Positions 1 through 5,506 of a stretch of 13,769 bases of DNA are shown in pieces. Positions within the stretch are counted from its first letter, which is position 1. The number at the start of each line of letters is the position of its first letter. The stretch is taken from assembly GCA_904502205.1 (NCBI GenBank), contig CAJGDR010000022.1, positions 1-13,769 on the forward strand, written 5' to 3'. The notes beneath the pieces were generated by a model. It was not told the DNA's origin. It saw only the letters and a program-made list of their open reading frames with translations, and made no database searches. The DNA comes from an uncultured Bacilli bacterium (GTDB lineage Bacteria > Bacillota_I > Bacilli_A > ML615J-28 > CAG-313). The translations under genes and the position numbers were made by a program.

Positions 1-2
1 TA

Positions 3-34
3 AGGTATTCTAACTAAAACTAGCTAAAATACCT
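3..34 (-). other. Imperfect hairpin at the left edge, possible second terminator
   Basis: Bases 3-15 pair with 22-34 (13 pairs, two of them G-U on the minus strand) around a 6-base loop. It lies just downstream of the tRNA-His terminator. On the minus strand the base run that would confirm a terminator falls outside the window, so the role cannot be decided. It could be a back-up terminator or a leader structure of the next gene. Confidence 0.35.
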
Positions 35-40
35 AATAAA

Positions 41-74
41 AATAAAAAATAGATCCTCTTTTCAGAAGACCTAT
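41..74 (-). terminator. Intrinsic terminator of the tRNA-Trp/tRNA-His unit
   Basis: On the minus strand, bases 74-65 pair with 58-49 (10 pairs, two G-U) around a 6-base loop, followed by a U-rich tail (bases 48-41). It begins 13 bases past the CCA end of tRNA-His, as expected for the end of a stable-RNA transcript. Confidence 0.8.
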
Positions 75-87
75 AGATTTCTTAAAA

Positions 88-164
88 TGGGGCGAATGAT
101 GGGACTCGAACCCACGAATGACGGAGCCACAATCCGCTGTGTTAACCACTTCACCACATTCGCC
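88..164 (-). tRNA. tRNA-His (anticodon GTG)
   Basis: The minus strand folds into a full cloverleaf. The acceptor stem pairs 163-157 with 98-92. The anticodon loop is TTGTGGC with GTG at 130-128, and the T arm contains TTCGAGT. The extra 5' G at base 164 faces C73 (base 91), which is the G-1:C73 pair that marks histidine tRNAs. The CCA end is encoded (90-88). It follows tRNA-Trp by 13 bases and shares its promoter and terminator. Confidence 0.96.
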
Positions 165-177
165 ATATGAGATTGAC

Positions 178-251
178 TGGCAGGGGCTGTAGGAATCGAA
201 CCCACATTGACGGTTTTGGAGACCGGTGTACTACCGTTGTACGAAGCCCCT
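178..251 (-). tRNA. tRNA-Trp (anticodon CCA)
   Basis: The minus strand folds into a 74-base cloverleaf closely resembling Bacillus tRNA-Trp. The acceptor stem pairs 251-245 with 188-182. The anticodon loop is CTCCAAA with CCA at 219-217, G73 is the discriminator, and the CCA end is encoded. A CCA anticodon reads only TGG, which agrees with the lack of in-frame TGA in the neighbouring genes. It is the first gene of a Trp-His tRNA unit. Confidence 0.97.
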
Positions 252-268
252 ATTTACTAGGCTTCTTT

Positions 269-297
269 ATTATACCAAATCTTTTGTAATTTTGCAA
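269..297 (-). promoter_or_regulatory. Promoter of the tRNA-Trp/tRNA-His unit
   Basis: On the minus strand, TTGCAA (297-292) is followed after 17 bases by TATAAT (274-269), with an extended -10 TGG directly before it. The -10 box ends 17 bases before tRNA-Trp. The -35 differs from the usual TTGACA in the same way as those of tRNA-Glu and rsmE. Confidence 0.85.
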
Positions 298-332
298 GTA
301 ATTAATTATAAAATTTTAAATATTATTTTGAT

Positions 333-369
333 AAATAAAAAAATCGTTTAGAATTTACTAAACGATTTT
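333..369 (-). terminator. Intrinsic terminator of the nitroreductase/ABC operon
   Basis: A perfect 12-bp stem (369-358 with 351-340), 6-base loop, then a run of T on the minus strand. The first arm overlaps the stop codon of the permease gene (370-368), so the hairpin starts inside the coding sequence. Confidence 0.88.
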
Positions 370-1270
370 AATTTTGTTTTCTTTTTTTAGAAATTACATT
401 CATTAAAACATATACCCCAACAAGTCCAACTGCAAAAGATCCAAGGATTAAATACATTTGCCATGTATCTACTAAATTATCAAAGAAATAAACATTACAG
501 TCAATAGAATCTTTTACAATATTTGTTACTTGAGAAGGAATACCTGTATTTTCAATTTCTTTAATTGTTGATCCCATTGTATGATTTCTTAGTAAAGATG
601 TACCATAAGTACCCGGTAAGAAAGCAATAACTTTTTGTAAGACTTTTGGAAAACTAGATATCGGCATGTATGCACCACAAATAAATCCATAACAAGAACT
701 AACAATTGAACCAACTGCTGATATTTGACCTTGAGATGATAAGAAATAATTTATTATTGATGATAAAGCTGTTCCAAAAGTAACAAGAAGCACAACATCT
801 AAAAAAATCAATAAAACATCAACAATTGTTAAATACCATCCAATAATTGCGATATATATTAAACAACAAATAGCTGCTGTAAAACAAACAATTAAAGTGT
901 TGATATATGTAGCAATATAATATGAAAAAGCAAGTGTTGATTTTTTAACTGGTGTCATTAATATATCACCGCGTGAATTTGTAACTTTATCTTGTACCAT
1001 TATCATATTTGAACAAAATGATACAGTAATACAACAAACTGCAAGAAGTGACGAAAATAGTTGTCCACCGACTAATCCACTAATTAATTTATCATCAATA
1101 GCAATCGGACCACTAAATATTTGTAAAAATGAATCTTTATAAACATTACCTAAAAATGTTATATACAAAACAAGTAAAATTAATGGTGTTATCAAAGATG
1201 TAAAAAAGACACCTTTATCTTTAAAAAACAACTTAATATTTCGTTTAATTAAAAAAGTAAGTGAATTCAT
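368..1270 (-). CDS. ABC-2 type exporter permease
   Basis: Membrane half of an ABC exporter, 300 residues, about the usual ABC-2 size. A basic cytoplasmic N-terminus (LIKRNIKLFFKD) leads into a first hydrophobic segment at about residues 22-42. Further segments lie near 65-95, 112-145, 148-175, 180-215 and 272-293, and the C-terminus is basic (KKRKQN), giving a likely six-span topology. The start ATG shares one base with the stop of the upstream ATPase gene (TAATG), so the two are probably translationally coupled and form one transporter. The substrate is not readable; DrrAB/NodIJ-like systems of this architecture export drugs, lipids or glycans. It is the last gene of the operon, with a terminator overlapping its stop codon. 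Family call firm, substrate unknown. Confidence 0.9.
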   Translation of the reverse strand: MNSLTFLIKRNIKLFFKDKGVFFTSLITPLILLVLYITFLGNVYKDSFLQIFSGPIAIDDKLISGLVGGQLFSSLLAVCCITVSFCSNMIMVQDKVTNSRGDILMTPVKKSTLAFSYYIATYINTLIVCFTAAICCLIYIAIIGWYLTIVDVLLIFLDVVLLVTFGTALSSIINYFLSSQGQISAVGSIVSSCYGFICGAYMPISSFPKVLQKVIAFLPGTYGTSLLRNHTMGSTIKEIENTGIPSQVTNIVKDSIDCNVYFFDNLVDTWQMYLILGSFAVGLVGVYVLMNVISKKRKQN

Positions 1271-2181
1271 TAGTTTATACCCCCACTATTACTTCTACCA
1301 GTAGCGTTCAAAAATACATCATCCATTTTACCTTTAACAACTTCGAAATCATTAAAAAGTTCTGGATATTCATTAATTAATTCTTTTGCTTTTGCAGTCG
1401 AATCAATTTTAATTCTAAATCCATCATTAATAACGTTATAAGAAATATTTAGTTTCTTCACTTCTTCTTCAGTTACATTATATAAATTAATATAATCAGT
1501 AGTAAACTCATTTTTAAGTTCATTTGGTGTTCCTTGTCCAACAATTCTACCATGGTCTATAATAACTACATAGTCAGCATCACGCGTTTCTTCCATATAA
1601 TGAGTTGTCAAGAATACCGTAATATTTTGATCTTTACGAAGTTTTTCAACAACATTCCAAACCATTTGTCTAGTTTGTGGATCAAGTCCTGTTGTTGGTT
1701 CATCTAAAATTAATATTTTAGGATTATGTATAAGTGCTCTTGCAATATCAACTCTTCTTTTTTGACCACCACTAAGTTTTCCAAGTGTTCTATTAAGTAA
1801 TGGTTTTAAATCAAGTAAAATATTTAGTTCTTCTATTTTATTGTTGAATTGATCTTTTGTCAACCCATAAAGTGCTGCTCGGCACATCAAATTATCTAAT
1901 ACTGTTAATTGTTTATCTAATACTGAATTTTGAAAAACAACCCCTATCATTGTTTTAATATTAGTTGAATCAACATCTATATCAATTCCATTAACAAATA
2001 CTTTACCTGAATCTTTAGCGATTTGATCACAAATAATGCTGATTGTTGTAGATTTACCAGCACCATTAATACCTAAAAATGCAAATAATTCACCTTCATT
2101 TACATGAAATGACAAATCATCAACTGCTTGAATATCACCAAATCTTTTTTTCAAGTTTTTAATTTCAATAATATGTTTCAT
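1270..2181 (-). CDS. ABC exporter ATP-binding protein (DrrA/CcmA-like)
   Basis: Cytoplasmic ATPase that powers the adjacent permease; 303 residues. Motifs in order: Walker A GINGAGKST (37-45), Q loop VFQN (82-85), signature LSGGQ (136-140), Walker B LILDEP (157-162), D loop GLDP and switch His194 (TTHYMEE). The roughly 80-residue C-terminal extension matches the DrrA-type regulatory tail seen in ABC-2 exporters. The start MKHIIEIKNL is the natural family start and lies 7 bases after the nitroreductase stop, but no Shine-Dalgarno sequence is visible (upstream bases are AT only apart from CGAG). Translation therefore probably relies on coupling to the gene before it. It overlaps the permease by one base. 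All catalytic residues are present. Substrate unknown. Confidence 0.93.
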   Translation of the reverse strand: MKHIIEIKNLKKRFGDIQAVDDLSFHVNEGELFAFLGINGAGKSTTISIICDQIAKDSGKVFVNGIDIDVDSTNIKTMIGVVFQNSVLDKQLTVLDNLMCRAALYGLTKDQFNNKIEELNILLDLKPLLNRTLGKLSGGQKRRVDIARALIHNPKILILDEPTTGLDPQTRQMVWNVVEKLRKDQNITVFLTTHYMEETRDADYVVIIDHGRIVGQGTPNELKNEFTTDYINLYNVTEEEVKKLNISYNVINDGFRIKIDSTAKAKELINEYPELFNDFEVVKGKMDDVFLNATGRSNSGGIN

Positions 2182-2188
2182 AAATTAA

Positions 2189-2698
2189 TTACTCGTAGAA
2201 ATGAACATAATCACTATTGTATTGTGTTCTTTCTTCTTTCTCTTCAGCAGGATATCCGATATGAATCATACCTAGTGGTTCAATATTATCAGTTAGTTTT
2301 AATACTTCTTTAGCTTTTTTATATGGAATTTCCATTGGTTGAAGTCCACACCAAACCGCACCAAGATTAAGTGATGTAACACGTAATAAAATATTTTCGA
2401 TTGCAGCTGAACAATCTTGAATATAAAAATCATTAACACGATCAGAAAGTGTTCTTTCACGGTTTCCACATACTACAATTACAAGTGGTGAATTAAAGTT
2501 AGTATAGCGACCTACACTTTTAATTTCATTTAATAAATCTTGATTTTTAATAACATAAAATTCCCATGGTTGTTTATTACATGCACTAGGTGCAGCCATT
2601 GCACATTCTAAAATATCTTTAATTGTATCGTTATCTACTTGTTGTTCTTTAAATTTTCTTATGCTTCTTCTTTTTAAAATACATTCACGTACTTCCAT
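2189..2698 (-). CDS. Nitroreductase family flavoprotein
   Basis: Small FMN-dependent NAD(P)H oxidoreductase, 169 residues, typical of the short single-domain nitroreductase group. The N-terminal RRSIRKF (10-16) is the hallmark FMN-phosphate-binding segment; SACNKQPWEF follows, and the C-terminal half has AAIENILL, LGAVWCG and IGYPAEE, all characteristic of the fold. Such enzymes are homodimers that reduce quinones, flavins or nitro compounds; the physiological substrate here is unknown. The start is decided by a strong GGAGGTT ribosome site 6 bases upstream, with a TTGACA/TATAAT promoter above it. It leads the operon with the ABC exporter, which might hint at a role in modifying or detoxifying an exported compound (inference only). 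Confidence 0.92.
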   Translation of the reverse strand: MEVRECILKRRSIRKFKEQQVDNDTIKDILECAMAAPSACNKQPWEFYVIKNQDLLNEIKSVGRYTNFNSPLVIVVCGNRERTLSDRVNDFYIQDCSAAIENILLRVTSLNLGAVWCGLQPMEIPYKKAKEVLKLTDNIEPLGMIHIGYPAEEKEERTQYNSDYVHFYE

Positions 2699-2716
2699 AA
2701 ATAACCTCCATATATA

Positions 2717-2744
2717 ATTATATTCAATCTAATAAAAATGTCAA
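2717..2744 (-). promoter_or_regulatory. Promoter of the nitroreductase/ABC operon
   Basis: On the minus strand, TTGACA (2744-2739), a 16-base spacer, then TATAAT (2722-2717). The ribosome site of the nitroreductase gene follows within 10 bases. Both boxes match the housekeeping sigma consensus exactly; only the spacer is one base short. Confidence 0.83.
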
Positions 2745-2783
2745 TAAATCTAAGTTAAGTGGTTACTTTCTTTAAGTATTTGG

Positions 2784-3401
2784 CTATCTAACAAAGTTTG
2801 TAAAAACGCCTTTTTCTTTTTCTGGTAAACCAAATTCTTTTTTTCCAAGTTCAATGCTTTTCATTAAAAATGTCATATTTCTCGCAAGTGTACGCATTTG
2901 TTGTAAACCTTCTTGATCTTGTAAAGCATTTTCTCCATAACCTGAATGAAACCCATTCCAATATTGGCCAGATGCTATTGGCATACCACTAATAGTAAAG
3001 TATTTATTAAGTTCATCAAAAGTAGCAGTTATACCACCACGTCTTGCAGTTGCAATTGCTGCACCGACTTTCATCGCTTTACTAAATCTTGTTGAATAAA
3101 ATAGTCTATCAAGTACTGCAACTAATGTTGCATTGGCCGATGCATAGTATACTGGACTTCCTACTACTAAACCATCACACTCTTCAAACTTAACTGCTAT
3201 TTTATTAACGATATCATCAATAATGCACTTTCCTGTTTTATAGCAGTTACCACAAGCTAAACAGCCACGAACGTTTTCAAGACCAACATTAATTAATTCA
3301 ACTTCGATTCCATTTTCAAGAAAAATCTTTTCCATTTCTTTTAAAGCAATAAAAGTTGCGCCTTTAAGATGGGGACTACCATTTAACATTAATACTTTCA
3401 T
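2784..3401 (-). CDS. Flavodoxin-family NAD(P)H-dependent oxidoreductase with a four-Cys motif
   Basis: FMN reductase/flavodoxin-fold protein, 205 residues. The N-terminal KVLMLNGSPHLKGAT is the strand plus phosphate loop that binds FMN (loop about 7-16). GSPVYYASAN (81-90) is the second FMN-contact loop. Between them is C47-x2-C50-x2-C53-x5-C59, the spacing described for iron-sulfur flavoproteins (Isf, 4Fe-4S plus FMN), although many flavodoxin-family reductases carry similar cysteines without proof of a cluster. I chose the ATG at 3401 because GAGGTG lies 6 bases upstream and the protein then begins at the first beta strand; the ATG at 3425, eight codons earlier, has no ribosome site. A likely redox enzyme of unknown substrate. 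It is separated from the nitroreductase by that gene's own promoter, with no clear terminator between them. Confidence 0.88.
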   Translation of the reverse strand: MKVLMLNGSPHLKGATFIALKEMEKIFLENGIEVELINVGLENVRGCLACGNCYKTGKCIIDDIVNKIAVKFEECDGLVVGSPVYYASANATLVAVLDRLFYSTRFSKAMKVGAAIATARRGGITATFDELNKYFTISGMPIASGQYWNGFHSGYGENALQDQEGLQQMRTLARNMTFLMKSIELGKKEFGLPEKEKGVFTNFVR

Positions 3402-3407
3402 ATAACA

Positions 3408-3413
3408 CACCTC
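3408..3413 (-). promoter_or_regulatory. Ribosome binding site fixing the flavodoxin-family start
   Basis: GAGGTG on the minus strand, 6 bases before the ATG at 3401. It lies inside the reading frame opened by the upstream ATG at 3425, which argues against that earlier start. Confidence 0.75.
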
Positions 3414-3425
3414 ATATATAAACAA

Positions 3426-3431
3426 AGTATA
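3426..3431 (-). promoter_or_regulatory. Candidate extended -10 element for the flavodoxin-family gene
   Basis: TGATATACT on the minus strand gives a TGn-extended -10 (TATACT). No good -35 sits at the right distance, because that position is occupied by the terminator hairpin of the upstream gene. The extended -10 could compensate. The call is weak. Confidence 0.45.
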
Positions 3432-3433
3432 TC

Positions 3434-3479
3434 AAAAAAATGCAAATTAATCAGTAAAATTACTAATTTAATTTGCATT
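3434..3479 (-). terminator. Intrinsic terminator after the DUF2752 gene
   Basis: The outer arms 3479-3468 and 3450-3439 pair over 12 bp. An inner stem (AGTAA with TTACT) continues it after a small internal loop. Seven T follow on the minus strand. It stands 13 bases past the DUF2752 stop codon. Confidence 0.82.
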
Positions 3480-3491
3480 AAAAATTAATTA

Positions 3492-3920
3492 TTATAATAT
3501 TTTGTTTTTGATCCATTCGATTAAATTTCTATTATCATAATTCATTGGTACTTCTGGATAAACAAATATCATTCTATAAACATATAAACTAATTGTTAAA
3601 ATTAATAAACTAACCCAAAAGATCTTTTGATGATAAATTTTACTAACAATTGAATATTCTTTAAATATAATAATAAATAAAACCAACGGTAAAATATAAA
3701 TTAATGGATTGAAATTAAACGCATTTACAAAATCAAATTTTAAAATTGAAATTCCCGCTCTTGTCATTCCACATCCAGGACATGGATACCCACATATTAA
3801 TTTTATCAAACAATTAGGAATCTTTAATAAATAAGTTATCAAGATATATAACACAAATAGAATTATTAAAATGCTGTAAGTTTTAATAAATTTTATGAGT
3901 GTATTCAAATACTTTTTCAT
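3492..3920 (-). CDS. DUF2752 family small membrane protein
   Basis: A 142-residue membrane protein with three or four hydrophobic segments (about 14-36, 70-87, 100-121, plus a short amphipathic stretch near the motif). The diagnostic DUF2752 motif is intact: C43-GYP-C47-PG-C50-GMTRA, followed by an Asn/Phe-rich turn (FNFNP, 68-72) typical of the family. No function is established for DUF2752. The spaced cysteines could bind a metal or form disulfides (inference). It follows the DUF4234 gene by 47 bases, across a palindrome with only a poor T tract, so the pair may be partly co-transcribed. The ribosome site before the ATG is only GGTGA. A strong terminator follows. Family call good, role unknown. 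Confidence 0.88.
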   Translation of the reverse strand: MKKYLNTLIKFIKTYSILIILFVLYILITYLLKIPNCLIKLICGYPCPGCGMTRAGISILKFDFVNAFNFNPLIYILPLVLFIIIFKEYSIVSKIYHQKIFWVSLLILTISLYVYRMIFVYPEVPMNYDNRNLIEWIKNKIL

Positions 3921-3937
3921 AAATTCACCATATTAAT

Positions 3938-3961
3938 AAAGGGATTCAATTGAATCCCTTT
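3938..3961 (-). terminator. Perfect palindrome between DUF4234 and DUF2752, weak terminator or attenuator
   Basis: A 24-base perfect inverted repeat (10-bp stem, AATT centre) starts 6 bases after the DUF4234 stop. On the minus strand it is followed by TTTATTAAT, a poor U tract, so termination is probably incomplete. It may instead set the ratio of the two membrane proteins or stabilise the upstream message. Confidence 0.6.
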
Positions 3962-3967
3962 AAATTT

Positions 3968-4288
3968 TTAATTCATATTATTAAAAGAAGTTTGAGCGAT
4001 TGCCATTGATACAATTGACAACCCTAAAATAGATAATATAAAATTAATTACTAAATTATTTTCAGATGTAACAGAATCTACTTTTTTATAAAATTTGTAT
4101 TGCCAATAAATACTATAAATACCACATGTTAAAATACCTAGTACGATAGCTAAAATATAATTAGTTAGTGGTTCTTCTGATTCAAGGCTATTTAATTGTT
4201 CAGTAGAAACATACATCCAATAAATACTATAAATACCACATGTAAAAATAGATAATAAAATTACAGATAATATATCACGTTTTGTCAT
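3968..4288 (-). CDS. DUF4234 family membrane protein with duplicated motif
   Basis: A 106-residue membrane protein with three hydrophobic segments (about 5-27, 43-65, 79-97). The motif TCGIYSIYW occurs twice (16-24 and 54-62), once per hairpin unit. The third segment ends ILGLSIVSMAIAQTSFN, which resembles the usual DUF4234 C-terminal segment. The domain is widespread in Bacillota and has no assigned role. The ATG at 4288 was chosen because AGGAGA lies 6 bases upstream and the product then starts at the conserved TKRDI; the ATG at 4321 is 11 codons earlier, overlaps the promoter -10 region and cannot be right. At DNA level the two motif copies share a 27-base identical stretch. It has its own consensus promoter and probably leads a unit with DUF2752. 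Confidence 0.88.
   Translation of the reverse strand: MTKRDILSVILLSIFTCGIYSIYWMYVSTEQLNSLESEEPLTNYILAIVLGILTCGIYSIYWQYKFYKKVDSVTSENNLVINFILSILGLSIVSMAIAQTSFNNMN
4103..4129 (-). repeat. 27-base direct repeat, copy 1 (inside DUF4234 gene)
   Basis: Identical to 4217-4243. It encodes the second copy of the CGIYSIYW motif. Sequence similarity drops sharply on both sides. Confidence 0.9.
4217..4243 (-). repeat. 27-base direct repeat, copy 2 (inside DUF4234 gene)
   Basis: Identical to 4103-4129. It encodes the first copy of the CGIYSIYW motif, in the same frame, offset by 114 bases (38 codons). Confidence 0.9.
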
Positions 4289-4294
4289 ATTAAT

Positions 4295-4300
4295 TCTCCT
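4295..4300 (-). promoter_or_regulatory. Ribosome binding site fixing the DUF4234 start
   Basis: AGGAGA on the minus strand, 6 bases before the ATG at 4288. It excludes the in-frame ATG at 4321. Confidence 0.8.
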
Positions 4301-4309
4301 TTTTTTATT

Positions 4310-4338
4310 ATTATAATACAATTCTATTATTTTGTCAA
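4310..4338 (-). promoter_or_regulatory. Consensus promoter of the DUF4234/DUF2752 unit
   Basis: On the minus strand TTGACA (4338-4333), a 17-base spacer, and TATAAT (4315-4310): an exact match to the housekeeping consensus. Transcription would start a few bases before the ribosome site, giving a short leader. Confidence 0.86.
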
Positions 4339-4391
4339 TTTATGATTATATTTTTATTTAAATTTTTTTGAATATTCTTTACTCAATATAT

Positions 4392-4424
4392 AAATAAAAA
4401 ACTCGATACAATAATTGTACCGAG
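4392..4424 (-). terminator. Intrinsic terminator of tRNA-Glu
   Basis: A 10-bp stem (4424-4415 with 4411-4402, one G-U pair), a 3-base loop and a TTTTTTATTT tail on the minus strand, beginning 15 bases past the tRNA CCA end. Confidence 0.88.
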
Positions 4425-4439
4425 AATTATTAACTTAAA

Positions 4440-4516
4440 TGGTGATCCGTACGGGATTCGAACCCGTGAATGCATGCGTGAAAGGCATGTGAGTTAAGCC
4501 GCTTCTCCAACGGACC
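4440..4516 (-). tRNA. tRNA-Glu (anticodon TTC)
   Basis: Cloverleaf on the minus strand. The acceptor stem pairs 4516-4510 with 4450-4444 (one G-U pair). The anticodon stem CATGC/GCATG encloses the loop CTTTCAC with TTC at 4482-4480. The T loop is TTCGAAT, the discriminator is A, and the CCA is encoded (4442-4440). It is a single-gene unit between its own promoter and terminator. Confidence 0.96.
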
Positions 4517-4533
4517 ATTTATTTTACTTTTAT

Positions 4534-4562
4534 ATTATACTCTTTTTTGTAAGATTTAGCAA
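4534..4562 (-). promoter_or_regulatory. Promoter of tRNA-Glu
   Basis: On the minus strand TTGCTA (4562-4557), a 17-base spacer and TATAAT (4539-4534). The stretch around the -35 (ATTACTTGC, then A/T-rich sequence with TTACAAAA) closely resembles the tRNA-Trp promoter at 269-297. Confidence 0.84.
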
Positions 4563-4572
4563 GTAATATGAT

Positions 4573-4610
4573 AAAAAAATAGAGAAGTTTTTTATACTTC
4601 TCTATTTTTT
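4573..4610 (-). terminator. Intrinsic terminator of the rsmE-mtaB-cshB-nfo operon
   Basis: A perfect 15-bp stem (4610-4596 with 4588-4574), 7-base loop and a T tail on the minus strand. The first arm is coding sequence for the last residues of Nfo, and the stop codon (4594-4592) lies in the loop. Its A/T-rich base could also let it act on the plus strand, but no plus-strand gene reads into it. Confidence 0.88.
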
Positions 4611-5506
4611 ACAATTTCTTCTTTTAGATTTGGATTAAATACACCTTTTTTAATCATTTCAATTTCATATAAATATGGTGCATAACTTACATCTTTTGAG
4701 TATGTACTAGGAATATATGGTGTTTCTAAGATTTTAGGAATGTTTACAAATCTTTCATCATTAAAAAATTGCATAACAGTATCAAAACCTAAATTACCAA
4801 AACCGATGTTTTCATGACGGTCTTTGTGGCTTGCTAAAACATTTTTAGAATCATTTACATGAATTACTTTTAAATAATCAAGACCTATAATTTGATCAAA
4901 TTCTGTAATTACTTCTTGATAATTATTGACAATATCATAACCAGCATCATGAATATGACAAGTGTCTAAACAAACACCAATTCTTGATTTATTAAAAACA
5001 CCGTCAATAATCATCTTAATTTCTTCAAAAGTTCTTCCACACTCAGTACCTTTTCCAGCCATTGTTTCTAAACAAATTATAACATCAGAATTAGGTGTGT
5101 TTGCAAGAATCATATTAATACCTAAAATAATTCTTTCAATCCCTTTAGCACTACCAGAGCCAACATGAGCACCTGGATGTAATACCATAAGTTTAGCACC
5201 AGTCGCATCAATTAATTTAACTTCTTCAGTTAAAAATCTAATAGCATAGTCATGTTTTTCTGGATCTTGTTGTCCTAGATTGACAATATAAGGAGCATGA
5301 ACTACCACATCATTAATATCAATATTATTTTCTTTTAAGAGACTTTGCATTTGTGGTATTCTCATCTCATGAGATTTTTTACGGAATGTATTTTGAGGTG
5401 CTCCCATATAAACCATAAAACAGTTGGCATTATAACTTAAGGCTTCTTCAACACTTCCTTGTAACATTTTAACACCATTGTTACTAACGTGACTTCCGAT
5501 TTTCAT
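4592..5506 (-). CDS. nfo: Endonuclease IV (apurinic/apyrimidinic endonuclease)
   Basis: Cuts DNA 5' of abasic sites in base-excision repair using a three-metal zinc centre inside a TIM barrel; 304 residues, slightly longer than E. coli Nfo. All nine expected metal ligands are present at near-identical positions: H70, H110, E147, D181, H184, H216, D229, H231 and E261, within VVVHAPY, CLDTCHIHDAGYD and HVNDSKN. I chose the ATG at 5506 because the product then starts MKIGSHVS as in the family; the longer form from a TTG at 5551 adds 15 residues that only restate the tail of the upstream gene. The start lies inside the end of cshB (23-base overlap), and the ribosome site is poor (AAGAAGAG), so coupling is likely. 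It is adjacent to cshB, as yqfS is to yqfR in Bacillus subtilis. The terminator overlaps its stop. Confidence 0.96.
   Translation of the reverse strand: MKIGSHVSNNGVKMLQGSVEEALSYNANCFMVYMGAPQNTFRKKSHEMRIPQMQSLLKENNIDINDVVVHAPYIVNLGQQDPEKHDYAIRFLTEEVKLIDATGAKLMVLHPGAHVGSGSAKGIERIILGINMILANTPNSDVIICLETMAGKGTECGRTFEEIKMIIDGVFNKSRIGVCLDTCHIHDAGYDIVNNYQEVITEFDQIIGLDYLKVIHVNDSKNVLASHKDRHENIGFGNLGFDTVMQFFNDERFVNIPKILETPYIPSTYSKDVSYAPYLYEIEMIKKGVFNPNLKEEIVKNREV

Noticed and set aside
2128..2313. Plus-strand open frame of 61 codons across the ATPase/nitroreductase junction
   Set aside because: It lies opposite two well-supported genes, has no ribosome site or family resemblance, and its composition is that of an antisense shadow.
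3441..3478. Inverted repeat near 3441-3478 as a possible protein-binding operator for the flavodoxin-family gene
   Set aside because: Seven T follow it on the minus strand just after the DUF2752 stop, which is better explained as a terminator, although it does overlap the promoter region of the next gene.
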